Origin: Mesorhizobium sp.
Lineage (GTDB): Bacteria; Pseudomonadota; Alphaproteobacteria; Rhizobiales; Rhizobiaceae
Direction of reading: 5' to 3'
NCBI RefSeq assembly: GCF_017306585.1
Contig: NZ_JAFKIC010000157.1
Location: 1-37,099, forward strand
DNA length: 37,099 nt
Positions within the stretch are counted from its first letter, which is position 1, and every line of letters begins with the position of its first letter. A program made the position numbers and the translations under genes. The notes beneath the pieces were generated by a model. The model had not been told where the DNA came from. It made no database searches and saw only the letters and a list, made by a program, of their open reading frames with translations. Below are positions 1 through 8,283 of this stretch, piece after piece.

Positions 1-161
1 GCGTCGAGATGCGCGACGATCAGCGACCGCATGCGCGGATCCCAGAACTTCTCCAGATGATCGGCAATGGCGGCGGCCTGATCGATCTTGCGCTGCGGCG
101 CGAAGAACTTGCCGATCTGGTTTGCCATCATCACCAGGCGGTCGACGGTTTCCCCACTCAT
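1..161 (-). CDS. fdsD: Formate dehydrogenase delta subunit, partial (runs off left edge)
   Basis: The minus strand from an ATG at 161 gives 53 residues before the window ends. They contain MANQIGKFF, then a KIDQAAA stretch, then ADHLEKFWDPRM, the conserved layout of the small FdsD subunit (about 70 residues) of soluble NAD-dependent molybdenum formate dehydrogenases. FdsD assists assembly or activity of the FdsABG complex that oxidises formate to CO2 in the cytoplasm. The ATG overlaps the stop of the M20 gene by ATGA. In the usual operon fdsD follows fdsC/fdhD; here its upstream neighbour is a shortened M20 gene, which is odd and may mark a rearrangement. The C-terminal part is outside the window. 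Family assignment is from remembered motifs. Confidence 0.8.
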   Translation of the reverse strand, partial: MSGETVDRLVMMANQIGKFFAPQRKIDQAAAIADHLEKFWDPRMRSLIVAHLD

Positions 162-1012
162 TCGGCGGCATCCGCGGCAATGCGCGCCGCGGCGTCGCGA
201 AGCCGGCCGAGAATGACGATCGCGTCGTCCGCCGCGACGTTGCGGATTTCGAAATCGACCTGGCACAGGTTCGGCACGATGTTGAGTGCGATACCGGCAT
301 TTATCTTGCCGACATGCACGGTGGTGTAGGGAATGTCGTAATCGCCGTCGCGGGCGCCGTCGCGAGCCAGACGGTCCTGCTCGTCGCGCAAGGCGCGCAC
401 GAAATCACAGCCGAGATGGATCGCGTTGAGCGCCAGCGGCGCCAGGGCGGAATGGCCTTCACGTCCCCTGCAGATGGCGCGCGCGGCGAGCTTGCCCTTG
501 TGTCCCGTCGCCACCTGCATCCCGGTCGGTTCGCCGACAATGCACAGCAGCGGGCGTTGCGGTGCGGCGACCAGCATCTCGATCAGGTCGCGTACGCCGA
601 GACATCCGACTTCCTCGTCGTATGAGAGCGCCAGATGCAAGGGCGTCCGAAGCGTCATCCTCGACGCTTTGAGACAGGCCGCGAGCGCCGAGGCGACAAA
701 GCCCTTCATGTCGGCCGCGCCGCGGCCGTAAAGCTTGCCGTCCCGCTCGGTCATCGCAAAGGCAGGCAGCGTCCAGTTCTGGCCGTCGACCGGAACCACG
801 TCGGTGTGGCCGGACAGCATGACGCCCGGCCTGTCGGCGGGTCCGATGGTGGCAAAGAGGTTGGCCTTGTGACCGTCGGCGCTATGGATGAGGCGGCAGG
901 CGATGCCGCTGGCCTCCAGCAGTTCCGTTGCATAGCCGATGAGGTCGAGGTTCGAGTCGCGGCTCACCGTCGGGAACGCGATCAGCCGGTCGAGAATCTT
1001 GATGCTGTCCAT
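158..1012 (-). CDS. M20 family deacylase (ArgE/acetylornithine deacetylase-like), C-terminally short
   Basis: The 284-residue product starts like ArgE/DapE-type M20 metallopeptidases, which hydrolyse N-acyl amino acids with two zinc ions. Visible metal or catalytic residues are H69 and D71 in GHTDVVP, D101 in GAADMKG, the glutamate pair E133-E134 in YDEEVG and E161 in GEPTG. The lid/dimerisation domain follows (GHSALAP, then NIVPNLCQVDFEIR). The protein then stops after ARIAADAAE, while family members are about 380 residues. The returning part of the catalytic domain, with the last metal-binding histidine, is absent, and the DNA beyond encodes FdsD in another frame. It is therefore either a decayed gene or the product of a deletion joining it to fdsD. 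ArgE versus a more general amino-acid amidohydrolase cannot be decided. Confidence 0.75.
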   Translation of the reverse strand: MDSIKILDRLIAFPTVSRDSNLDLIGYATELLEASGIACRLIHSADGHKANLFATIGPADRPGVMLSGHTDVVPVDGQNWTLPAFAMTERDGKLYGRGAADMKGFVASALAACLKASRMTLRTPLHLALSYDEEVGCLGVRDLIEMLVAAPQRPLLCIVGEPTGMQVATGHKGKLAARAICRGREGHSALAPLALNAIHLGCDFVRALRDEQDRLARDGARDGDYDIPYTTVHVGKINAGIALNIVPNLCQVDFEIRNVAADDAIVILGRLRDAAARIAADAAE

Positions 1013-1100
1013 GTCTGAAATCCGTTGAGCTGCAGGCGGTTTAGCACCGTCGCGCAGCGCCGCTGAAGTCGCATTTGGCTCCGCTTCGTTTCACCGCAGA

Positions 1101-1124
1101 CTAACTCGCGAAACGCGCGATTAG
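1101..1124. promoter_or_regulatory. Imperfect inverted repeat in the divergent M20/flavoprotein intergenic region
   Basis: The 218-bp gap 1013-1230 separates two divergent genes. It holds an imperfect palindrome with arms CTAACTCGCG and CGCGATTAG around an A-rich centre. This could be an operator for either gene. No convincing -35/-10 pair was found and no regulator gene is adjacent, so the role is a guess from position only. Confidence 0.25.
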
Positions 1125-1230
1125 GCCGGTCCTAACCCGCACGGAAGAAATCCATAGTTTTCCCGCGCCCGCTCCAACTTATGAGTAATCTCCAAAGCAC
1201 CGGCAGCGCCACGCCATGGGAAGGAAAGAC

Positions 1231-3357
1231 ATGCGCGACCCACGCTACGACATCCTGTTCGAACCGATGAAGATCGGTCCGGTTACCGCCAAGAACCGCT
1301 TCTATCAGGTTCCGCATTGCAATGGCGGCGGTTATCGCGATCCGTCGGCCGCCGCCGAGATGCGCCGCATGAAGTCGGAAGGCGGCTGGGGCGTCATCTT
1401 CACCGAGCAGACGGAGATGCACCACACTTCGGAGATCACGCCCTTCATCGAGCTCAGGCTGTGGGACGATGCCGACATCCCGGCGCTGGCCAGGATGGCC
1501 GACGCCATGCACGAATATGGCGCGCTGGCCGGCATCCAGCTTGCCTATTCCGGCATCAATGGTCCCAACCTCTACACCAAGGAGGTTCCGCGCGGGCCGT
1601 CGGCGTTGCCGATCCGCACCTTCACCAACGATCCCGTCCAGGCGCGCGCCATGGACAAGCAGGACATACGCGACCTGCGGCGCTGGCACCGCAATGCGTT
1701 CAAGCGTGCAAAGCAGGCTGGCTTCGATCTCGTGTGCCTCTACGGCGCGCATGGCTTCGGCATCATCCAGCACTTTTTGTCCACGGCCACCAACCAGCGC
1801 GGCGATGAATATGGTGGCTCGCTGGAAAACCGCTCGCGGCTGATGCGCGAGCTGATCGAGGAAGGACGCGACGCGATCGGCGAGACCTGCGGGCTGACGC
1901 TGAGGCTGTCGCTCGACGAGATGATCGGCGAGCTTGGTTTCGCCAATTCGGAAGTCCGCGACATGATCGAGATGCATGCCGATCTGCCCGATCTCTGGGA
2001 TCTCGCCCATGGTGCGTGGGAAGACTGCTCAGGGCCGTCCCGCTTCAAGGAGGAGGCGGCGCAGGAAAGCCTGGTCTCCGGCATCAAGAAACTGACCTCC
2101 AGGCCGGTCGTCGGTGTCGGCCGCTTCACCTCGCCTGATGTGATGGTGAGGATGATCAAGTCCGGCACGCTCGACTTCATCGGCTGCGCCCGCCCGTCCA
2201 TCGCCGATCCCTTCCTGCCCAGGAAGGTCGAGGAGGGCCGCATCGAGGATATCCGCGAATGCATAGGCTGCAACATCTGCATCACGGGCGACATGACCAT
2301 GTCGATCTCGCGCTGCACGCAGAACCCGACCTTCATGGAGGAATGGCGCAAGGGCTGGCATCCCGAGCGCATGCAGGCCAAGGGCGACAGCGACAGCGTG
2401 CTGATCGTCGGCGCCGGACCCGCCGGGCTTGAGGCAGCCCGCGCGCTCGGCCTGCGCGGCTATCAGGTGGCCATTGCCGAAGCGGGCACCGAACTCGGCG
2501 GCCGCGTGGCGCGCGAGAGCAAGCTTCCGGGCCTGTCCGCATGGGGCAGGGTGCGCGACTATCGTCAGTATCAGCTCAGCCAGATGCCGAATGTCGACAT
2601 CTATTTTAAAAGCCGGCTGTCAGCGGACGACATCCTGTCCTTCGGCTTCCAGAACGTCGCCATCGCCACCGGATCGATATGGCGGCGGGACGGGGTGGCG
2701 CGCGCCCATGTCGTGCCGATGCCGATCGATGCCGCGATGCCGGTCTACACGCCCGACGACCTGATGGCCGGCAAGCTGCCTTCCGGCAATGTCGTGCTGT
2801 TCGACGACGACCACTACTACATGGGCGGCAAGCTGCCTTCCGGCAATGTCGTGCTGTTCGACGACGACCACTACTACATGGGCGGCGTGCTGGCCGAGCT
2901 GATGGCGCGGCAGGGCGCCAGGGTGACCCTGGTGACGCCGTCGGCCTATGTGTCGGACTGGACCCGCAACACGCTGGAGCAGGGCACCATCCATCGCCGC
3001 CTGGCGGAGCTCGGCGTCGACATCGTGCTCAACCGGACTGTCGCCAGCGTCGCCGCCGGCGGTGTCGTGACGGCTTGCGTCTATACCGGTCAGCGACGGG
3101 ATTTGACGGCCGACGCCGTCGTTCTCGTCACCTCGCGCAGCCAGGACGACACAGTGTGGCGCGAACTCAAGGCGCGTTCACATGACTGGGTCGGCAGCGG
3201 CATCCGTTCAGTGAAGGTCATCGGCGACGCGGAAGCGCCGGGCCCCATCGCCTGGGCAACCTATGCCGGGCACCGCTTCGCCCGCGAACTGGATGAACCC
3301 GACATCGGCGACGCATTGCCGTTCCGGCGAGAGGTGACGGCGCTGGCCTCGATATAG
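1231..3357 (+). CDS. Trimethylamine/dimethylamine/histamine dehydrogenase-like iron-sulfur flavoprotein
   Basis: This 708-residue protein belongs to the 2,4-dienoyl-CoA reductase/TMADH family: an FMN TIM barrel, a 4Fe-4S site and an ADP/FAD-like half. Start ATG 1231 is chosen over 1216 because GGAAGGAAAG lies just upstream and it puts the cysteine of QVPHCNG at residue 30, matching the FMN-linking Cys30 of trimethylamine dehydrogenase. Further motifs are YGAHGFGIIQHFL with NQRGDEYGGSLENR (active-site/FMN region), CIGCNIC plus a later C before TQNP (cluster ligands) and GAGPAGLEAARA (dinucleotide fold). Relatives oxidatively demethylate methylamines or dimethylglycine to formaldehyde, or deaminate histamine; the substrate is undetermined. 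A perfect 19-residue tandem duplication occupies residues 514-551 and is unlike the family. Confidence 0.85.
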   Translation: MRDPRYDILFEPMKIGPVTAKNRFYQVPHCNGGGYRDPSAAAEMRRMKSEGGWGVIFTEQTEMHHTSEITPFIELRLWDDADIPALARMADAMHEYGALAGIQLAYSGINGPNLYTKEVPRGPSALPIRTFTNDPVQARAMDKQDIRDLRRWHRNAFKRAKQAGFDLVCLYGAHGFGIIQHFLSTATNQRGDEYGGSLENRSRLMRELIEEGRDAIGETCGLTLRLSLDEMIGELGFANSEVRDMIEMHADLPDLWDLAHGAWEDCSGPSRFKEEAAQESLVSGIKKLTSRPVVGVGRFTSPDVMVRMIKSGTLDFIGCARPSIADPFLPRKVEEGRIEDIRECIGCNICITGDMTMSISRCTQNPTFMEEWRKGWHPERMQAKGDSDSVLIVGAGPAGLEAARALGLRGYQVAIAEAGTELGGRVARESKLPGLSAWGRVRDYRQYQLSQMPNVDIYFKSRLSADDILSFGFQNVAIATGSIWRRDGVARAHVVPMPIDAAMPVYTPDDLMAGKLPSGNVVLFDDDHYYMGGKLPSGNVVLFDDDHYYMGGVLAELMARQGARVTLVTPSAYVSDWTRNTLEQGTIHRRLAELGVDIVLNRTVASVAAGGVVTACVYTGQRRDLTADAVVLVTSRSQDDTVWRELKARSHDWVGSGIRSVKVIGDAEAPGPIAWATYAGHRFARELDEPDIGDALPFRREVTALASI
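2770..2883 (+). repeat. Perfect in-frame 57-bp tandem duplication inside the TMADH-like gene
   Basis: Bases 2770-2826 and 2827-2883 are identical. Each encodes 19 residues beginning GKLPSGNVV and ending DDDHYYMG. In remembered family members this strand-turn segment (FDDDHYYMGG) occurs once, directly before VLAELLA. The lack of any synonymous difference between copies points to a recent duplication. The reading frame stays open, so the product would carry a 19-residue insertion in the dinucleotide-binding half. Confidence 0.97.
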
Positions 3358-3418
3358 GCTCACAGTCGCCTTGGCTGGGAGGTCAGCCGGTGGGCAAGAC
3401 GAGGCATCCACGTCGTGT

Positions 3419-4717
3419 CTAACGCTCCAGCCGGTCGCGCAACAGGCTCCATGGAAGCATCGCGTTCGGCGCGTAGCGCACCATGGCGTGGAACGGGATC
3501 GGCGACGGCGGCGCGAACGGCAGCGGCAAATCCCGCGCATCGGCCCCGCTTGCCCAGTCCGCCAGAACCTTGCCCATGGCCGTGGTCATCGCAATGCCGC
3601 GTCCGTTGCAGGCAAAGCCGGCGATCAGTCCAGGCCCGAGATCGACGAGGCGCGGCAGGAAGTCCGGCTCGATCGCCGCTAGGCCTGACCAGCTGAATTG
3701 CAGCGGCGGCGGGTCTTTGAGTTCGAGTTCCCTGGCGAGCCGCCGCCAGATCGCCAATGGCACCCGGTGTTCCGCACCGATGCCGACGATATGCATGCCG
3801 CCGCTGATCAGCCTGTTCTCCTTGTCGAGACGCAGGGTGAACAGATTGCGCCTTGTGTCGCCGAAGCCTTGCCCACCCGGAAGAAACCTTGCACGCGTCT
3901 CACGCGGCAGCGGCGCGGTGGCGATCTGGAATACCTTCAGCGGCACGTAGGTCCGCGCCAGTGTGCGGTTCAGTGCTCCGCCATAGGCGTTGGTGGCGAC
4001 CAGCACCTTGCCCGCGCTCACCTCACCCGATACTGTCTTCAACAGCCATTCGTCCCCAATGCGGCCGATCGAACTGACACGCGTATGCTCGAAAATACGC
4101 GCGCCTGCTGTCTCCGCCGCATCGGCCAGGCCGCGTGCGTACTCGACCGGATTGAGGACGCCGCCCGACCGGTCCATCCAGCCACCGGCATAGCCGCGAA
4201 CGCCGGTCAGTTCCGTAACCGATTTGTCATCCAGCGCGACTGCTGGCCTACCGCGGCTCGCCCATTGCGTAGCACGGGATTTGGTCTTCTCGAGCGCCGC
4301 GGGGGAGTGCGCCGGCTGAATCCAGCCATTCCGCACAGCGTCGCACTCGATGCCATGACGCTTGATCAGGCCGAAGACGAGGTCGGCGCTGCCGGCGGCG
4401 AAATCGACAAGCCGCTCGCCCCGGTCGGGTCCGAGCTGTGCGACGATATCATTCGGATCCCGCTTGGCGAAATTGGGCACCACGAAGCCGGCATTGCGCC
4501 CGGTCGCGCCCCAGGCGACCTGTTCTGCCTCGAGAACCGCGACCGAGAGCCCCTTCTCGGCCGTGTGCAGCGCCGTCGAAAGGCCGGTGAAACCCGCACC
4601 GATGATCGCGAGGTCCACGCAGATCCCGCCATGCAGTGCCGGCCAGTCACGACCGTTGCTGCTGATGGCTTGCCAGAGCGAAATGCCATGCCCTTCCTGC
4701 CGGGGCGAGGCATTCAT
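3419..4717 (-). CDS. FAD-dependent amine/amino-acid oxidoreductase (DadA/OrdL-like)
   Basis: The 432-residue protein begins with a short leader, then the FAD Rossmann motif IIGAGFTGLSTALH, the GWGATGRNAGF-type segment (here AWGATGRNAGF) and a C-terminal GFACNGRGIAM flavin-contact motif, the DAO-fold pattern of OrdL/gamma-glutamylputrescine oxidase, sarcosine oxidase and DadA proteins. Such cytoplasmic enzymes oxidise secondary amines or amino acids, releasing an aldehyde or oxo acid. The ATG at 4717 overlaps the livM stop (ATGA), so it is the last gene of the liv operon and probably oxidises what that transporter imports. It converges on the TMADH-like gene with only 61 bp between them. A homologue lies at 26280-27563. 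Longer in-frame upstream extension exists but runs through livM and is not real. Confidence 0.85.
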   Translation of the reverse strand: MNASPRQEGHGISLWQAISSNGRDWPALHGGICVDLAIIGAGFTGLSTALHTAEKGLSVAVLEAEQVAWGATGRNAGFVVPNFAKRDPNDIVAQLGPDRGERLVDFAAGSADLVFGLIKRHGIECDAVRNGWIQPAHSPAALEKTKSRATQWASRGRPAVALDDKSVTELTGVRGYAGGWMDRSGGVLNPVEYARGLADAAETAGARIFEHTRVSSIGRIGDEWLLKTVSGEVSAGKVLVATNAYGGALNRTLARTYVPLKVFQIATAPLPRETRARFLPGGQGFGDTRRNLFTLRLDKENRLISGGMHIVGIGAEHRVPLAIWRRLARELELKDPPPLQFSWSGLAAIEPDFLPRLVDLGPGLIAGFACNGRGIAMTTAMGKVLADWASGADARDLPLPFAPPSPIPFHAMVRYAPNAMLPWSLLRDRLER

Positions 4718-5697
4718 GGACCCGGCCTGCTTTTGGTCGTGGCGATTTCCGCGCCCTTGCCTGGGCGCGCCCGCCGCGGCCTGTCGCCGAACAGTCCGTT
4801 TGGCCGGACGAGCAGGATAATGCAGAGCATCACGCCGATGGCGACGATCTGCAGCGAGGCGGCACGAGCCTGTTGCTCGGGCGCAAACAGCACGCTGGTC
4901 AGCGTTCCCGATCCCGCCCATATCGCCCAGACCAGTATGCTGCCGATGGCCGCGCCGAGATTGCTGCCCGAACCGCCGACGATCAGCATCACCCAGACCT
5001 GGAAGGTCAGGATGGGCAGGTAATTGTCTGGCGCGATGAAGCCGGTGAAATGCGCCTGCAAGGCCCCGGCGAGCGCCATGATGGCGCCGCCGACGGCGAA
5101 AGCCTGGATGCGGTAGAAGCGCGCGCTCTTGCCGAGCGAAATCGCCGCCCGCTCGTCCTCGCGCAATGCCTTCAGCACGCGCCCCCACGGGCTGCGCGAG
5201 AGATGCTCCAGCGCCAGATAGGTGATCAGCGCCACAGCCGACACGATGGCGAGATTGGACAGGTTGAACAGCAGCGGCGTCTCGGCGAGGCTGCCGAAAG
5301 GACGCGGAATGAAGCCGACCCCGAACGGACCGCCGGTCAGTTTCTGGGCGTTGAGCGCGACGAGTTGCACCACCACGGCAACCCCGAATGTGGTGATGGC
5401 GAGATAGTCGGACCGAAGGCGCAGCGTGGCGATGCCGGTCAGGGCGGCGGCCAGGCCGCCTACGGTCATGGCCCCCGCCCAGCCCACCAGGATTGGCAGG
5501 CCGAAGCCGCCCAGACGAGCGGGGTCGTCCGGAGTCGTCAGCAGTGCCGATGTATAGGCGCCGATGGCGACGAAACCGGCGAGGCCGACATTGAACAGTC
5601 CGGTCAGCCCCCATTGCAGGTTGAGTCCCAGCGTCACCAGCGAGAAGATCAGCGCCGTGGTCAGGAAGAAGGCGCCGTAGCCGATGAGGTCGATCAT
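4714..5697 (-). CDS. livM: Branched-chain amino acid-type ABC transporter permease (LivM)
   Basis: A 327-residue polytopic membrane protein of the BPD_transp_2 family. The N-terminus has hydrophobic segments with FNVGLAGFVAIGAY, the middle holds the cytoplasmic coupling region ALREDERAAISLG, and VMLIVGGSGSNLGAAIGS is the usual LivM late signature. It pairs with LivH to form the channel of a HAAT-type importer. ATG 5697 has GGGAAAG just upstream and overlaps the livH stop; its own stop overlaps the FAD oxidase start. The basic C-terminal tail (RPRRARPGKGA) is ordinary for the family. Substrate class cannot be read from the permease. Confidence 0.9.
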   Translation of the reverse strand: MIDLIGYGAFFLTTALIFSLVTLGLNLQWGLTGLFNVGLAGFVAIGAYTSALLTTPDDPARLGGFGLPILVGWAGAMTVGGLAAALTGIATLRLRSDYLAITTFGVAVVVQLVALNAQKLTGGPFGVGFIPRPFGSLAETPLLFNLSNLAIVSAVALITYLALEHLSRSPWGRVLKALREDERAAISLGKSARFYRIQAFAVGGAIMALAGALQAHFTGFIAPDNYLPILTFQVWVMLIVGGSGSNLGAAIGSILVWAIWAGSGTLTSVLFAPEQQARAASLQIVAIGVMLCIILLVRPNGLFGDRPRRARPGKGAEIATTKSRPGP

Positions 5698-6602
5698 CTT
5701 TCCCGAACTCCGAAAAGGCCGATCGGCCTCACGAACAGCACCGCCATCAGGATGATGAAGGAGACGGCGGCGCGCCATTCGGCGCCGATCAATTGCACCG
5801 CGCTGGCTTCCGCGAGCCCGATGATCAGACCGCCGAGCACCGCGCCCGGTATGCTGCCGATGCCGCCGAGGATGGCCGCCGCGAACATCGGCAGCAGCAT
5901 GTCGAAGCCCATGAAGGGACGGATCTGCACCAGAATGCCGATCATGACGCCGGCCACGCAGGCGAGTGCCGCGCCGACGATCCAGGTGACGCGCACCACG
6001 CGGGCGACGTCGATGCCGACGATGCGGGCGAGCGCCGGATTCTGGCTGAGCGCCTGCATGGAACGGCCGGTCTGCGTGCGTGTCATCAACAGATGCACGC
6101 CGATCACGAGCGCGGCGGTCAGCAGCAGCAAGGCGATCTGGTCCGCGGTGATGCGAATGCCGAAGCCGACCGGCATGGCGATCTGGATCGCGCGGCTGAA
6201 ATAGGTCGGCCGCGAGGTGAAAGTGAATTCGAGCAGGCTGCGCAGCGCCATGGAGGCGCCGAAGCTCGCCATCACCACGATAATCGCCTGGCCCTGCGAG
6301 CGCAGCCGCGAAAACAGCACCTTGTCGAGCAGCAATGCCAGCAAGGCGGTGAAGGCCATGCCGGCGACCAGCGCAACCAGCAGCGGCCAGCCGAAGGACA
6401 GCGGTCCGATCGGCGCCACCTTGCCGAAGATCGCGCCAATGGCGCCGACGATGGTCAACGTCGCATAGGTGCCCCAGGCCATGAAGTCGCCATGGGCGAA
6501 GTTCGAGAAGCGCAGAATCGAATAGGTCAGCGTCACCCCGATGGCGCCGAGGCCGATCATCGAGCCGGTTAGCAAACCGTCGACGACAAATTGCAGGCTC
6601 AT
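5694..6602 (-). CDS. livH: Branched-chain amino acid-type ABC transporter permease (LivH)
   Basis: A 302-residue integral membrane permease. The N-terminal GLLTGSMIGLGAIGVTLTYS and SNFAHGDFMAWGTY motifs are typical of LivH, as is the late GGIGSIPGAVLGGLIIG segment. It forms the heterodimeric inner-membrane channel with LivM. Start and stop overlap livF and livM by ATGA, showing translational coupling. Length is normal. Confidence 0.92.
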   Translation of the reverse strand: MSLQFVVDGLLTGSMIGLGAIGVTLTYSILRFSNFAHGDFMAWGTYATLTIVGAIGAIFGKVAPIGPLSFGWPLLVALVAGMAFTALLALLLDKVLFSRLRSQGQAIIVVMASFGASMALRSLLEFTFTSRPTYFSRAIQIAMPVGFGIRITADQIALLLLTAALVIGVHLLMTRTQTGRSMQALSQNPALARIVGIDVARVVRVTWIVGAALACVAGVMIGILVQIRPFMGFDMLLPMFAAAILGGIGSIPGAVLGGLIIGLAEASAVQLIGAEWRAAVSFIILMAVLFVRPIGLFGVRER

Positions 6603-7366
6603 GCCGCGCCCCCGTTGCCGGTGTGTGGCGTCTTTTCCGCGCTGAGCGGGCGCTGGCCAAGATAAAGTTCGGCCACCACCGGGTCGTTCCAGAGTTCGGA
6701 GGCGACGCCCTCGTGCCTGTCCTTACCCTCGACCAGAACATAGGCTCGGTCGCCGATCGCGAGCGCTGCCTTGGCATTCTGTTCGACCAGCAGGATGGTG
6801 ACGCCGGATTTTCGGATGCCGGCCAGCATCTCGAACACCATGGCAACGAATTTGGGTGACAGGCCGGCCGACGGCTCGTCGAGCACGAGCACCTTGGGAT
6901 GGACGATCAGTGCCCGCGCCACGGCAAGCATCTGCCGCTGTCCGCCCGACAGATTGCCGGCGGCGGTGCGGCGCTGGCGGACAAGATCGGGAAACGCCGC
7001 GTACATTTCCTCGATGCGGGCGGGAATATCGCGACGTTCGAGAATGCCGCAGGCGACCCTGAGATTGTCCTCGACCGACATCAGCGGAAAGATGTTTTCG
7101 GTCTGCGGCACGAAGGCGAGACCGAGCCGCACCATGGTGTAGGCCGGCGCTGACGTGATGTCCCTGCCGTCCAGTGTTACCGTGCCGCCGGTGATCGGAA
7201 CGAGGCCGGCGATCGCCTTGATGAAGCTCGACTTGCCGGCGCCGTTCGGCCCGAGGACGACGACGATTTCACCCTTTCCGACGGTGATCGAGGCGCCGCG
7301 CACGATCGGCACGCCAGGCTCGTAGCCGGCTTCGAGATCGCGGACGTCGAGCACGGTCTCGCTCAT
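6599..7366 (-). CDS. livF: ABC transporter ATP-binding protein (LivF)
   Basis: A 255-residue ATPase. It has Walker A GPNGAGKSS near residues 39-47, signature LSGGQRQMLAVARAL, Walker B VLVLDEPSAGLS and the switch histidine replaced by the LivF-typical VEQNAKAAL region. The start at 7366 overlaps the livG stop (ATGA). With LivG it powers the importer. A longer open frame extends upstream to 7771 but crosses livG and lacks homology, so 7366 is used. Confidence 0.93.
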   Translation of the reverse strand: MSETVLDVRDLEAGYEPGVPIVRGASITVGKGEIVVVLGPNGAGKSSFIKAIAGLVPITGGTVTLDGRDITSAPAYTMVRLGLAFVPQTENIFPLMSVEDNLRVACGILERRDIPARIEEMYAAFPDLVRQRRTAAGNLSGGQRQMLAVARALIVHPKVLVLDEPSAGLSPKFVAMVFEMLAGIRKSGVTILLVEQNAKAALAIGDRAYVLVEGKDRHEGVASELWNDPVVAELYLGQRPLSAEKTPHTGNGGAA

Positions 7367-8157
7367 GCCGCACCCCCGAGATAGGCCTCGATGACGCGCG
7401 GGTCGCGCGCAACTTCCTCGGCCGTGCCTTCGCTCAGCAACTGGCCGCCGGCCATGACGAGGACGCGGTGGCAGAGCCGCGTCACCATGTCGATATTGTG
7501 CTCGATCAGCAGGAAGGTGATGCCGCGCGCATTGATGTCGCGGATCCGGTCGATGATGACTTCCAGCAGCGTCGCGTTGACGCCGGCCGCCGGTTCGTCG
7601 AGCAGGATGATCGCCGGATCGGCCATCATGACGCGGGCGAGTTCGAGCAGCTTGCGCTGGCCGCCGGAGAGCACGCGCGCCGGCTCGTGGGCGAGGCGGG
7701 TGAGGGTGACCAGTTCCAGCAAGTCGAGCGCCTTTGCCCGGGCGGCTTTCTCCTGCGCCGCCACCCGCCATGGCGTGACGAAGTTCGCGAGCAGTCTCTC
7801 GCCGGCCTGGCCCTGTGCCGCCAGCATGATGTTTTCGATCAGTGTCAGATTGGGCAGCGGGCGCGGGATCTGGAAGGTACGGCCGAGGCCACGGCCTATG
7901 CGCAGGTGAGCGGCTTCGCCCGAGACGCGCGTGCCGTTGAGCAGGATATCGCCGCTGGTCGGCAAGATACTGCCGGCAAGAAGATCGAACATGGTCGTCT
8001 TACCGGCGCCGTTCGGTCCGATCAGGCCGAGGATTTCGCCCGCCGCGACATCGAACGAGACATCGTTTACCGCGACAAGGCCGCCGAAGCGCCGCACGAC
8101 ATTCCGCGCCGCCAGAACCGGCGCGCGGTGTTCTTGCCGCTTGGCTGCCTCACTCAT
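7363..8157 (-). CDS. livG: ABC transporter ATP-binding protein (LivG), first gene of the liv operon
   Basis: A 264-residue ATPase with Walker [10 protein letters not shown] near residue 47, signature [15 protein letters not shown], Walker [13 protein letters not shown] and the LivG C-terminal tail ending in EAYLGG. ATG 8157 follows AGAGGG. It is the promoter-proximal gene of livG-livF-livH-livM-FAD oxidase, all joined by ATGA overlaps. The cognate binding protein is not in this operon; the best candidate is encoded divergently at 11381-12640. Confidence 0.92.
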   Translation of the reverse strand: MSEAAKRQEHRAPVLAARNVVRRFGGLVAVNDVSFDVAAGEILGLIGPNGAGKTTMFDLLAGSILPTSGDILLNGTRVSGEAAHLRIGRGLGRTFQIPRPLPNLTLIENIMLAAQGQAGERLLANFVTPWRVAAQEKAARAKALDLLELVTLTRLAHEPARVLSGGQRKLLELARVMMADPAIILLDEPAAGVNATLLEVIIDRIRDINARGITFLLIEHNIDMVTRLCHRVLVMAGGQLLSEGTAEEVARDPRVIEAYLGGAA

Positions 8158-8205
8158 CGAACCCTCTGGCCGAGACGGCCATTGCCATCTTCTGATTTTT
8201 GATTT

Positions 8206-8228
8206 GTGATCACACTTGCGTTGATCAC
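8206..8228. promoter_or_regulatory. Paired TGATCAC sites in the livG/gntR divergent region, possible GntR operator
   Basis: GTGATCAC (8206-8213) and TTGATCAC (8221-8228) are near-identical palindrome-cored sites spaced 15 bp start to start in the 126-bp region between divergent livG and gntR. FadR-subfamily GntR proteins bind short inverted repeats near their own gene, so this is a plausible site controlling both operons. The assignment is positional. Confidence 0.4.
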
Positions 8229-8283
8229 GCTATTCGGCTTTAATTTCGACCGCAAGCCGAAATCAGGCCAAGAGCGGAATTCC

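Noticed and set aside
2770-2883. The two-copy 57-bp repeat as a CRISPR or VNTR array
   Set aside because: Only two directly abutting copies with no spacers, inside a coding frame.
3419-5614. A 731-residue minus-strand open frame that would fuse a long N-terminal extension to the FAD oxidase
   Set aside because: The extension runs through livM in another frame and has no recognisable domain; the oxidase has its own ATG overlapping the livM stop.
4714-6846. A 710-residue minus-strand open frame ending in LivM
   Set aside because: Only the part from 5697 is LivM; the rest is an off-frame reading of livH and livF with low-complexity arginine-rich sequence.
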